Assembly: GCA_030268105.1 (NCBI GenBank)
Contig: BSDZ01000013.1
Span: forward strand, 1,345,001 to 1,409,000
Length of the DNA: 64,000 nt
From: Volvox africanus
Taxonomy: Eukaryota; Chlorophyta; Chlorophyceae; Chlamydomonadales; Volvocaceae
Direction: 5' to 3'
Positions 35,158-47,500 of the stretch are shown in pieces. The position numbers and the translations under genes are program-made. The notes beneath the pieces were generated by a model, which saw only the letters and a list, made by a program, of their open reading frames with translations, was not told the origin of the DNA and made no database searches. Within the stretch, counting starts at the first letter, position 1; every line of letters starts with the position of its first letter.

Positions 35158-38100
35158 ATGAAGGACTTTGTGACGAGCAAACGGACTGGCTTGCATGACT
35201 TGTGCCGTTATCACTTCCGTAGGTCGGAGGAAGAGATCAAGGAGTATTTCCGCCTCCAACTGAGGCATAGCGGCCCCCCTGCCGCCGACGCCGACGCCGC
35301 TGCCACTCCCAACACCAACACGAACGCCAGCACCATTAATGAAACCGTTGGCAGAAGGGACGTCATTGCCGCCGCCAAGACCACCGCTAACGGACACGCG
35401 CCGCCGTCGGGGCCCCCCATGCATCTGTCCGGCAGCAAACTCGGCTGCGTGATGACCACGGCCAGCATCGGGCCCATGTGTCAGCCAGGGGGGATGCCCG
35501 CCTCCGCCTGCCTCAGCCCCGAGGTGCTGGCCCGGTGGTTCCCTGGCATTAAACGGAGTGGGACAATTACGTCGTGCACCAAGTAAGCTTGCAGTAATTA
35601 CGAAGGTACTACATAAGTATTTCAGTGAAACGTCACATGGGTTCAACACCATGGATCCTCATATGGAACGTTAGTATATTGGTACGTTTGTTCAACACAC
35701 GGTTTCCTCCTTCCCCCCTCCCCTCCCCTTCCCTATACCCCTCTATCCTACCCCACTCGCTCCCCCGATCTTCCCCCGATCGTTCCCACTGTATATTCCG
35801 CACCTTCGGGTTTTCATACTATGTTAATTTATTAATTTATTTCGAAATTCTTCTTTCCCTTACTCCTTCGAAGGCTGCGCATTCTGGCATTCCACTCGGC
35901 GGGCAGTGCGGAAGACATGTGGACCTCTGAGGGCACTGGTGCGCGGAGGAGCCCTAGCCAGCTACTGGTAATGCTGATGCTGATGCTGATGCTGATGCTG
36001 ATGCTGATGCTGATGCTGATGCTGATGCTGATGCTGCTGATGCTGCTGATGCTGATGATTCCCTGTTGTACCTGACTGCTGTCCGTTGCTGTCTGCCGAT
36101 TCAGGAGTGGTGCCGGGACAGCGAAGTGGAGCTGCTAGCAGTACAGCTGCCGGGTCGAGGCACCCGCTCCAGGGAGCCCTTCCTCCCCTCAGCTCAGGCA
36201 GCCGCCAAAGAGATCTTGCCGGTGGTGACACCACTCCTTCAGTCTGGCGTGCCGTACGCCATACTTTCGCATTCCTTTGGCGTATGGATCAGCTTCGAGC
36301 TTCTGCGTGCCGTACGCCACGTTGGGCTGCCCCTGCCACGTGCCTGGTGCCTTTCAGCAATGCCGTACCCTGACGTGCCGTACTGTAGGCGGCCATGGCG
36401 GCAGCAGCGGAAGCTGGGTGATGCTGATTTCCAGGTGAGAGTTCGTAGGACTATGAGTACGAGTGAACTACAAAACGGAGATTAAAATCAGGGCAGTACT
36501 TGGGCGCATGATGATGATGATGATGATGATGATGATCTTTACAAATTGTGTTTAGATATCGTTATCAATGGAGAAAGGGTTGGCGTGTGGCGATGCGCAG
36601 GAGGAGGTCCGAGGCTGGGATGTGAACGACGTCGTCTTCACCGCGGACATGTGGCCGGTGAGGTCGGGCAGGATACCACCCTTCCACACATTCTCATCCA
36701 CAGATGTGTTTAAAGCGGATGCGATGCATGCTAGCCATCATATACCGACAAGCCAACAACCTCCCGCCTCACTTTCGGGAAACGTTGCTCCTCATGCCTT
36801 ACGCTTCAGGCCCCAGGCCCCTGCCAAATCATTTCTCATAACGTTGGCACGTTTGCCAAAACACACAGTTATACGGTCCAATTCTTCGAGCGGATTTCAC
36901 CGTGTTCGATGAGTACGAGCTGCAGCCCGACGAGCCGTATAAGTACGACGTTCTGGCGGACGTGGACGTGAATGGTAAGTGCGTGTTGAGATGAGATGAG
37001 CTGTGCATCAGTCAACATGGGCAGAGGCCGATAATACCTAATCAATGTAGCACACACATATATCGAGGATGCGAGGAGGTGGGCCAACCCTTCCCTCCTC
37101 ACAGGCATTATTTCCTTTCAGGAAGTGATTGAAATGATGGCGGTGGTGGTGGTCGTGGGTGCACTTCCTGGAATCCGCCCTAAGCAAGTTCATTGCTTGC
37201 AAAGTTGAGACGACTCGTCCACAAATTCCAAACGGCGCAGTCATCACTGGTCTTGGATCTTGGTCGAAATCTCATTAGCTGCTGACAGCTTTCGGTCAAT
37301 TTACCGCGAAGTACGCAAATTTTAAAAACTACAACGTTGAAAGGTTGAATAAGATTATAAAATTGTAACATATTAAAGATCATTAATAAACCGAAGTATT
37401 CATAATTAATAAAAGGTATCAATCCATCTGAATGTCTCGAGCGCCATCCCTGCCGGCGGAATGAGGCTCGGCGGGACGTTCATCCAGAGCCGCGCGTCCG
37501 TGCCAGCGGCACGGCCACGGCAGCCATACGTTGCGCTCAGGCACCGTAACTCTCTGTCTTCGTCTGGGTTGAGAAGCTTGTCTGATTAAAAGAACTTAGA
37601 CAGGTGTATAGAATAGGTCCTGTTAAAGTATGGTCGAAGACCGGTATATACCTGCAGAAATAATCCCGATGGTGGGCGCAAGCCTCGTTCTCTAACAAAA
37701 AACACCGCTAAATCGTACCTCATTTTTTGTTGTAAGTAACAAATCGTTAGTATTAATAATAAAATCATCAGTTGTTGTATCATTTGTTGCATCAAACTCA
37801 ACAGCGAAGAGCAGCCCCGGATGGGTTATGTAGTACATGGCCTACATAAAACCCAGCCAAGCCAATTATGGTGTCGCCGGCGTGTCGGGTCTAGTTATCT
37901 AGACCCTTTAATAGATGCTCTCTTTATTGTAAATAGAAGTTAAGTAAACTTAATTTACTATACTGAATGAGGTACGACCAAGGCGTGCTAAACACCCGCT
38001 TTGTATTTAAAAAAATCAATTTGGCGGTGACCCCCTTGTTCCCTAATCCCCCTTTCCGCCAATCCCCTGAAAAGAGCCTGCCCCCGTGGAGCCCTTTGAT

Positions 38101-38680
38101 TTTCCGATCTGTGCGTTCTGGGGAACCCAGGACAGGTTAGTGCTGGCAGTGGTTGGCCGAACGTGATGTGTAAGGAAAATGAAAATTCGCAAGTAGGAGT
38201 CTTCCTTGCAACAGCCTGCCAGTAAATCTCAATTTCTTTCATTACGCATAACACTTTGTCTCAGGATCTGTGTGGATGTAAGCTCCACGCGTTTGGGCAC
38301 TTCATGGCTACAGTTTAGGCAGTCGAGATACTTCCATGTGGCAAAATCATAGCCCGCCGCTAATTTGGGAAATCAAAAACGGCTTCCTGAACTGGGTTCC
38401 AACTGTTGCGTATTTATTTTTGGAGAAATAGACGGAAAGAATTAAGACGCCGTACTTATGCCGTACAAACCTTATCATTTTGCCAATGGAAAGCAGCGTC
38501 GCGGGTGTCAAATGCAGGCGCGTCAAATGCGAGCTGGTGGCTCCGTGGGCTCGATATACGCGTGGCAGTTTCCAACTGATTGAGATTAACGGTAACCACC
38601 TTTGGCCCATCAACCACCGTGAAGCCAAAGCCGTGTGGCTTAGCCGGGTGGTGGAGGTGCTTAAGAGAGCTGTCAACTAA
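35158..38680 (+). CDS. Stand-alone thioesterase (type II / PF00975-like alpha/beta hydrolase)
   Basis: Seven exons, 35158-35582, 35874-35967, 36105-36434, 36556-36657, 36869-36974, 38075-38135 and 38518-38680, join in phase to give 426 residues. The domain begins at LRILAFHSAGSAEDMW, followed by ELLAVQLPGRGTRSREPF. The nucleophile is in AILSHSFGVW (Ser about 230; GHSMG is usual in the family). Asp about 372 is in CAFWGTQDR, and His about 400 is in EINGNHLWP, completing a Ser-Asp-His triad. WDVNDVVF and LRADFTVFDEYE match the lid and core region of type II thioesterases. These enzymes release or edit acyl chains on polyketide or fatty-acid carrier proteins; a link to an algal type I polyketide synthase is plausible but not shown here. 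The first 140 residues carry no known domain. No carrier or ketosynthase gene lies nearby. Confidence 0.9.
35970..36058. repeat. (GCTGAT)n hexanucleotide repeat in intron
   Basis: About 14 copies of GCTGAT fill most of the second thioesterase intron, starting immediately after the GTAATG donor. Confidence 0.95.
36508..36535. repeat. (GAT)n microsatellite in intron
   Basis: About nine perfect GAT triplets lie in the third thioesterase intron, some 20 bases before the acceptor. Confidence 0.95.
37823..37906. other. Two hairpins in an AT-rich intron
   Basis: Within the long fifth thioesterase intron, GGGTTATGTAG pairs with CTACATAAAACCC (small bulge), and GGGTCTAG pairs perfectly with CTAGACCC across a four-base loop at 37887-37906. 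The surroundings are AT-rich and unlike the flanking exons, which recalls organelle intergenic palindromes. Origin unproven. Confidence 0.45.
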
Positions 38681-41571
38681 CCTCGTTGCAAAGCGGTAGG
38701 AAGATGCGGATCCTGTGGAACAAGACGGCTTAGTGTTGGTTTTAGGGTTCTAGGGTTTTAGAACATAGAACACAGGGGATAAGAACCCATCTACAATAAA
38801 GCAGACACGTTAGGAATGGTCAGCATTTGGGATTTTGTACGACATTTGGTGCACGGCCCCCCGTACGACACTTTTGCTGCTGACAGAGCCCCGGCGGGGC
38901 CCGCAGGTGACACTGGGGGTGACTGGGTGCAAGTGGGCGGTGGGCGGGGTTAGGGAGGTGGAAGGAAACAATACGGCAAAACACATAAACGCAAAAAGCC
39001 GACCGCATCGCCACCAACAAACAAGGCGTAGACCACGTGGCCATGGCGGTGCTTCTGATCGGTGCCAGCCGGCCTATGCCAATGGACCCCATTGTACGGC
39101 GTGCTAAGCCTCATGTACACATTGGAGCGTTGGGACGACTTTAGGTGACGTATGACGCTGATCCACAAGAAGATGAGAATACATAAATTTCAGTGATTGG
39201 TGGCTAAAGCACCCAAATGATGAAGGCTAAGTTCCTGAAAAGCTACGTGCCCGGAAAAACAGGCTCAGGAACCCACATGTGTATGTGTGTATGTGTGTGT
39301 GTATGTGTGTGTATGTGTATGTGTGTGTGTATGTGTGTGTATGTGTGTGTGTGTGCATGTGTGTATGTGTATGTGTATATGTGTATGTGTGTGTATGTGT
39401 GTGTGTGTGTGTGTGCAGGGGTGTGCAGGAACCCACGGCACGCAGCAGGTCACTGCATTTTATCTTTGAACACCTCCCTGGTCAACCTTCCCTGATGATA
39501 ATGGTTAGGGTTACACTGGGAGATACGGGGCCGAACTGCCTGCCCTGCCCTCTGCATCGAAATAGTTTTAAACAGATATCAGGGCGCATACAGCCTACAA
39601 GGGCCCTCGAGACGGTGCATGTGGCTGGGCTCGTCGATTTGGGTGACGCTAGGAGGGCGCAACGTGGCGTGGGTTCTCCGTGTTTTGCATGAGTCCGTCG
39701 ACATCATCTGGTCAACACACGCAGAATTTGTTCTTCCGGATTGTTGCTGAGGATCGATGAAAGAAAGGAAGTGAAAAGTTCCCTTAGTGGGTCGGATCGG
39801 ATTGGGCATGAACGCAGCGCGATGTAATTGTACTAATCTTTGTGATCTTCTTCCACACTCTGATGGGTTATGTGCCTAACCTTAAAAAAAAGAGTGAATG
39901 CGTTACGCCGTTTATAACCGGTAAAAGCGGATACTGGCTGCAGCAATGGCCCAGAACCGTTTTATACTTGAAACGTGCTAGCTATCTTATGGCAAGGCGC
40001 CAGTCACAATTACAGAAATTGCAGCGTAATTATGCATAATCCTTCTCATGGAATACATCGTATGCGTCGTGATGGTGCATACGTGTGCCTAGAACATGGC
40101 GTCATGGTATGTGCGTTTCGGCCACTGTCAGGACCACGTCTGCGTGCCCGTCCGAGCCCCTCTGCCCGTTGTGATCCTGCCCTGGCTCCTAAAGCGCAGC
40201 TGGCCACGACCCGCCCCAGAACATGTATCACATTTAATGCTATAATCCCGACTGCATGTTTACTAAGAAAGATAGAAGATCAAAGACGGGTGAGTAAAGA
40301 ACCCAAAGTGCAACAGGGTTAGGAGGCATTACGACTGGCGTTTCTGGCAAGGCGAACCTGCCATTTGTCCCGAACTACCGTCGAGTTATCCAGAAAAACT
40401 CAGCTTAGCGTTTTGCCATGGCCATCATACCTGAATGTGGAAATATGATATCCGCGAACAGTAGTATGACATAGACAAAATGTCTTAAATGCATCATGAA
40501 AATGTTTTCCAACCTTATGCCTTCGAAGTCGTGGGAGGCTGGTGGGTGGTGGCGATACTGCCACACTTTTTAAACGTTTAAATTATATAATTTGGACGAT
40601 AAATGTAATGGAAGCTGCGCGAATTACCCAAAGGTTGGCCCTGTAGTTACAACCTTTCCCCGTACCTGTACGGCGGGATGGAGGCTGACTGAAGATGAAT
40701 TGCCGAAACGATATCCATCAGAGAAGACCCTGACGCATATCTTTCCGGTCTATGATAATTAGTTCATCAGCTTGAGGTCATAAATCGGCGCAAACTGCAA
40801 GGCATCTGGCCGGTTGCAAGATGCACGCGCTTGCAATCAAGTTACGTAACTTTACCTTCTTCATTGGATTGACTTCCGAATGAGTCAAATAGCGCCATCC
40901 ATGGCTTTCCAAAGGCTCATATTGCCAGGGCTCTTGTAGTTGTTTCACTCAGACCGCTTAATATACAAGGCCGCCGGTGAAGGAACATGAACTTATTGTA
41001 GTTAAGAATAAGTCAGGATAGGATGGACTATTATTGCGGGCTATGCGTAGCTTAAGCCGGGTTAGCTGCGGTACAGGACCTTACGTCCGATGAGTGGTAC
41101 GACTCGAGGAGGGCGATCCGTGTCCTCAGGTTCGCTATAAATAGCACTCGCTAGCTTTATTACTTATCTTGTTTTTGTTGTTCAGCTAGCGCCCTGCCCT
41201 CCCACCCTGGTAGTCGCGTCACCCGCCTGTCGCTCTGCTACGTTATTTCTTTCCTTTGGTTCGGAACGACCTTTCTTTGGTCAGGCCGTTAGAGCACAGC
41301 CAATCTGTAACAGAAATCGCAAATGGCAAAGTCTCGTAGCAGGAGCTAATATTCCTGATTAAGTATGGAATCGCCGTGCTGACAATATTCTCTGTACGGC
41401 GGTCTATCAATAATTCCATATCTGTCTGACATCTTCTGAAATGAGTATTATGATTTTCACCTTGTGACAGAGGATCTTCTTGCAAAGATAACTTATAGGT
41501 CTACGCATGTAGCACCTTACTGATTCTGTTTATACGTGAAGTGAGTACTCGCCACCAAGTTCACTATTGAA
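38681..41571. other. Intergenic region, no gene recognised
   Basis: This holds the 3' UTR of the thioesterase gene and the promoter of the Ca2+-ATPase gene. Open frames such as 38950-39168 (-) and 39975-40322 (+) lack family motifs and splice support. A (TG)n tract lies at 39277-39417. A TGTAA at about 39823 is the nearest clear candidate poly(A) signal on the plus strand but is far from the stop. Confidence 0.5.
39277..39417. repeat. (TG)n/(TATG)n microsatellite
   Basis: About 140 bases of TG dinucleotides with regular TATG interruptions. It yields artefactual Cys-Val or Thr-His reading frames on both strands. Confidence 0.97.
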
Positions 41572-44500
41572 ATGTCACGGGCCCCCGTCGCTCTTGGCGA
41601 CGAAGAGGCGCCCGTTAAGGAATCCACTCCATATCACGTCGGCTTTGAAGAGCTAACCCAGGCGAATGAGGTGTGGAACGGTACTCGCTCTCTCATTTAT
41701 AAAATCTATATTTCCTTAATACAGAATATATCAAATGCAGGCCAAAGATATGGAGTTCTATAATCGGGTCGGAAGGGGTGAGGGGCTCGCGAAGTTGTTG
41801 GGGAGTTCGCCGGACCACGGTCTCAACCCAGACCCGAACGCAAGCGGTCCTGACTCAGTCACAGAACACCGAAGAATATTCGGTGCTAATAAATACCCTG
41901 AGGTGCCACCTAAGAACGTAAGATGAACCTGAAACATTTAAACTTGCGCACTAGGGCATTCTGTCCTTTGGTAAACGCTTCAATTTACAAGATGTTCTTT
42001 ACCTGGAGTGCAGTTCTTCGTTCTCGTCTGGGAGGTCGTGCAAGACCCAATCCTCATATTATTGATTGCGGCAGCAGCGGTAAGTACACCAAGATTAACG
42101 GGTAATGATTAACACGAGCTTCACCTCTGGGCTTTGTACTAAAGTATCTAAACCTGGCAGCGGCCGTTGCGACGACCTGCCCATGTTGGCCGGGAGGCCC
42201 AAGGGTCGCTTAGGCCAGCCGGCAGGTTTTCTACGCCGACGACCGCGCGTCCAGATGCCACCTATTAAATAATTCTGTCGTACACATTTTCTATGTATGC
42301 CGCACCGAAACTTTGTTACCAAATGACTATTTTCAACGTCCTGTTGGGGCGGGGGTCCACCTCCTACCCCACAGGTTTCGACAATCCTGGGTTCAGCTAT
42401 CCCCGAGGAGCGCGAGAAGCGGCATTGGATAGAGGTGGGGTTGTATTGTGTGTGTATTTTGTGTGTATGGAGGGGGAAGATAGGAGTTGCGGCCACTGAT
42501 CTTGTTTTTTAATTTTGTTGTAGAGAGCATGAACGCGCGCCCCTGAGATCGTCCACCAACCTTCTGTACCTCGTCGTCATCGTCGTCCCTCTCCCCTTTG
42601 CACAAAAGGGTCGATTGTCGGTCGTTGCAAATTTCGATATCGTCAAGTTGATCCATGAACGTGTGTATTCTGCTTCTCGATGAAAACCCCGGGTACTGAA
42701 GTCGTCCTCCAGAAACAATATTTAACTGTATAAACCTGCCACGTCAATCTTGGGGACTGAATAGGGAAGGGGAAGGGGAAGTGGGAAGTGGGAGGGAGAA
42801 GGGGAGGGTGTTTAGGTGGAAAGGATGGCCTCATTACTGCACATGCTAGGTGTGTGTGGACCCGGGGTAACGGCAAACCGGGTTTGTGCTGCAGATTCAA
42901 ACAGGCTAGGTTAGTCATACGTGGATGCGGGTGCTAATTTAAGGGGGGGGTTGGAAAAGAAGTAGGCAAACCACGGAACACACAAACACGTGTGTCGGGG
43001 AACGAATTGTTTTTCAACAAAGTAGGAACTCCAAAATGCCGAACCTGTCGCAACTGACGATTCACATCTGACGATTTTCTCTCCAACGATGCTTGACTGA
43101 TCGTAGGGAATTGCAATTTGGGTGGCGGTGATCATCGTCACGTTAGTCGGTGAGGCGGGTAGATGTGCACCGGCACAGGTGCAGTAACCGCGGGCGGCTG
43201 CAGTAACAGCGATAATGAATGCGGTGCTGCGGTGACCGCAATCATGCCCCGCTCAGCTGCTTAATCGTTTCAATGCAACTATGTCGTGTTTTTTGTTGTA
43301 TTTTCTAATGTTGTATTTTTACCTGGCATCAAACAAGAAATGAAATGAAATTGATCCCAGCATCGAAACACATTGCCACGTGGTTATACGCACTGCTCGC
43401 ACTGCTCGCGCTCACCGCTGCGTCACGGCAGTCTTGCAGCTCCGGGGTGGCTGGGGCCGCTTTGAGCCTTCCTCGCCACCTGCTATCTAATCCCGTCTCT
43501 ACGGGCTCTAGCTCCTCCCGCTCTCCGGACCAGGTTGACTCCGAGTCCGGTTTTCCGGTTTGATGCCCTAGGATGCTCTCCTCCCCCCCTTGGAAGGCTG
43601 GGGGAAAGGAAGGAGGGGGGAAGGTGGAAGGAAAACCCTGTACTCTTCATCCTTAGACACCCGCCAAACACACCAACTCCCACACACCGCAACACAACCC
43701 CCACACTTCGTATTGAGCCAACCCTCCACACACAAATATACAAACACACAGCTACAGACACGGATTCTCCTGGGCTTCTTTGCAGTCCCACACACTCGTA
43801 CTGCCTCTCCCTTATCCCTTTTACCCATCAACCACTCATCACCCATCACGTCATCACACCCTCCCATCCCCCCCACCCCATCACCCCCCCACATCTGATT
43901 TGCATTCTGACGTTTTCATCCTGACTTGCTGTACAGGCGCTGGAAACGACTATTCGAAGGACCTTCAATTTCGAAAACTCAATGCGCAGAAAGACAAGAT
44001 CCAGATCAAGGTCATTCGCGGCGGGGAGCAAGTCTTGGTGGAGAACACAGATTTGGTCGTTGGGGATGTCGTATTTTTGGATACGGGAGATAAAGTCGTT
44101 GCGGACGCGCTGGTGCTGGACAGTCAGGGCCTTACCATGGATGAGGCGTCGCTAACGGGCGAGAGCGACCCCATGAAGAAGAACCTCCAGGAAGACCCGT
44201 GGGTCATGTCGGGAACTCAGGTCAGTGGCGAGACGTGGGGTGAGAGCAGGAGGGTGTGAGACGAAATGGCGGGTATGCGGGCGGGAATAGAAAAGGGGAA
44301 GGAGACACGTACAGCACGTCGTAGGTTGTCTTGAAAGGAAGGGTTAAGGATGTGGCTGAAGTTTTGTTCTATGTTTTCACAGTTCTAAGTTCTGAATATA
44401 TCGGGTCTTTAAAACTCCTGACATGTAAATGGACAGGTGACCGAGGGGAGCGGGCATGTGCTCGTGATCGCCGTGGGGTTGAACAGCACGTGGGGTAAGA

Positions 44501-47500
44501 CAATGGCGCTGGTTTCGGAGGCCGGCGATGACGAGACCCCGCTCCAGGAGAAGCTTGGTGTGCTTGCGGGCGCCATTGGAAAGATTGGTTTCGGAGTGGC
44601 GGTTTGCTGCTTCATTGCCCAACTCATCAAGTAGGTCGGCCTGGCCTGGGAGGGGTTCGGGCGAGGAGGGGGAGGGGGCAGAAGAGGAGGGGTGAAGGGG
44701 GAGAGGAAGAGGGAGAGGAAGAGGGGAAAGGCGGCTTTACGGAAACTGCAGCTCAAGGCCCCGGAGCTGTATATGATGGGGAAGGGCAGGGAGGTCCGTC
44801 CGGGAGTGCTTGGTGACTCCCCCCCTTGAGTTATCTTGCTGGGTGAATATGTTGACTCCGGTGGGGTTTCGAAGGGGGACTGACCGCAGATGTGGGATAT
44901 CATTTGTGTCTTCGTGTATTTTATAATTTTTGATGGTTGCGGTTCAAATCCCCGACCTGGCATTATGTTTGAAGGGGGACTGGCGAAAACCCGCAGCAAT
45001 AGAGCGATGTAACCGCCGCTAAGAGCCGGCTGCGATATGCCACAGAAGGAATGGCTGGGGCCATGCAGCGGTAGGGGCGGCAGCAGCGGCGGCTGGGACG
45101 GAGGAGGAGGAGGAGGAAGAGGGTCGGGAGCCGAAGGCGTCTAACCGAAACTGAAACGGCGTTTGTTTGAAGTGTGGAAGGGGGTAGGAGGCACAAGCTG
45201 GCGAGGGCCTTTCCACGGCGTAACGGGGGCTTCGGAGGGTGCGTTTATGCTTTCATGACGCGGGGGGTTTGGGGTTGCTGGGGGAGGGGTTGCGTAAGGA
45301 GAAGTGGATGGGGATCGTACGGAGGAACACTGAGGAGCGACGTGAATGTGAATGTGGACGTGTGGAGGGAGGGAGGAGTACGAATGTGTCCGTGCATATA
45401 GAACAAGAAGCAGATGCAGGTGCGGGTTTTGCGTCGTACAAGGGAGGGCGGAGGAGAATGCCGATTAGTGGAGTATCCCCCCCTTCACCTCTCTCCCTCC
45501 GCCTTCCCCCTTCTTCACCTACAGCTTCTCCCTTCTGAACACGCCATTCTTAAAGGTCCTCCATCCCTCCTCCCTTACCCCCGGTTGCCCCCCTGTCTGT
45601 CTGTCTGTCTGTCTGCGTTTCTCCTGCCTCCCGCCTCCCCCAGGTGGTGCGTTGTCAACAAGGGCTTCCCGATTAAGAAGATCAACGACAACGGTCCCAT
45701 TCAGTTCTTTTTGTACGCCATTACCATCATCGTGGTGGCCGTACCGGAGGGCTTACCGTTGGCGGTTACAATCTCCCTGGCGTACTCGATGAAAAAGATG
45801 ATGACAGGTGTGTTGATGTACGGATGCTCAGTGTGGTTGGAGTTTGGACGATCTGGTCACGGGAGCACTCTCCTTTCACGGATGCGCAGCAGTCATTTCG
45901 AGCAGAGCGTGGAAATTGTGTTTTTTAAGAAACTGGGTTCCGGAGCCGCATGGCATGTGCATGGCAGCGTCAGCGAGCAGCTTCCCAGTTTCTTTCGCAG
46001 TTGACGGTTTGACGGCGGTATCCTTCCGCCGCCGCTGCCGCCACCACCACCGCCGCCGCCGTCAGCAGCGGCAGTCACCGTCGCCTTTGGTGTCGCTGTC
46101 AGTGCAGCAGCAGCAGCAGGGCTTATGTAAAGAGTTTTAGTTGCTTTTTCTTTTCTCTCTTCGCTTATCCACGGCCTTGGTGGGTACCTCCTCTACCTTC
46201 ATGACCATCTTCCCTCAGTCCCACCCAACCGTTGGTGGGAGGGAGGGGGCAGCCACCACCAGACGTTGTGGCAGCGCTTGTAGTGGTGGTGGCAACTCGT
46301 CAGCAGTACCGACATCCGTTGGTTCGTCCTCTCACTCCACCCCATCGACTCACCCTTAACACATTTCTTAGGGTAATAACTCATTATCACACCGCAGGCC
46401 TCTTAAACCCTAAAACCCTTACATATAATATTCATACATATTCACATACACATACAAACATAAGCAGGCATGTAACCCAGCACCCCTATGGGGGTAACTG
46501 TACTACAAATCGTAACTTGCCCCTCCGTCCCTCCCCCTCTTACTTATGCGCGAAGACAACAACTTCGTGCGCGTGCTGGCGGCGTGCGAAACTATGGGCG
46601 GTGCTACAGCCATTTGCTCGGACAAAACCGGCACGCTAACGGAGAACCGAATGACGGTGGTAAAGGGGTGGTTTGGCGGGCGCAAGTACGACACCGCGCC
46701 GCGGGAAAATGATTTGGATCCGGTGCTTCTCGAGGAGCTGAAGATGAACTGCGCACTCAACTCAAAGGTACGGCGGGTTGGTGCGGGTGGTTGACGGGAG
46801 TTGGGTTCGTTATGGTCATTGACAGGTGGTTGAGCTCCCTCATGTGTGTTATTGTGTTAGTGTGAGTGTGTAAGTGCATGTCAGCATGTTTGTTAGACGA
46901 CCCAACGTGCTGTTTTGTGTATTGTGTGTACGACGTAGGCCACGTTCAAAATTGAGAAGGATGGAAGGATGGAGTTCGTGGGCAACCGTACCGAATGTGC
47001 CCTGCTGCTGTTCATGAATCGCGAGCTGGGGTCAGATTACAACGCGTATCGGAAGAGCTTCGAGAAGAGCGTCGAGAAGGTGAGGGGCCCGGGATTGGGG
47101 GTAGTCCTCTGAGGGGACGCGGGGCGGTTAGTCCAGGGAGCGCGCAGAGAGCTCCATGCAGGACTTGTACGACTTTGCCGATTCGACATTTCGTGATGGA
47201 GCGCTATAGCTTATTCGCTTCCTTTACTGATCTGCGTGTAGGTGTACGGCTTTTCGTCCGCGAAGAAAATGGCCTCCGTACTTGTACGATTGTCCGGCAA
47301 CTACCGTCTTTACAACAAGGGAGCAGCGGAGTGGGTGCTCAAACGATGCACACGTTGTATGGTGCAGGTAGGTGGTGGACACGCCGCCCCAGCCCCCTCC
47401 CCCCGTTTCCTTATCCCCCCACCCCCCTTAGTGTGGTTAGAGTGGATGACTTCAGCAGCCTCCGTACCAGGCTCGTGTGTGTTCGTTGATCACTCTCCAA

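Noticed and set aside
39217..39495. Open frames with Cys-Val or Thr-His repeats
   Set aside because: Produced entirely by the (TG)n microsatellite.
44941..44951. GGTTCAAATCC, a tRNA B-box-like word
   Set aside because: The T-arm stem does not pair properly and no acceptor stem, D-arm or anticodon arm can be drawn upstream. It is likely chance within an intron.
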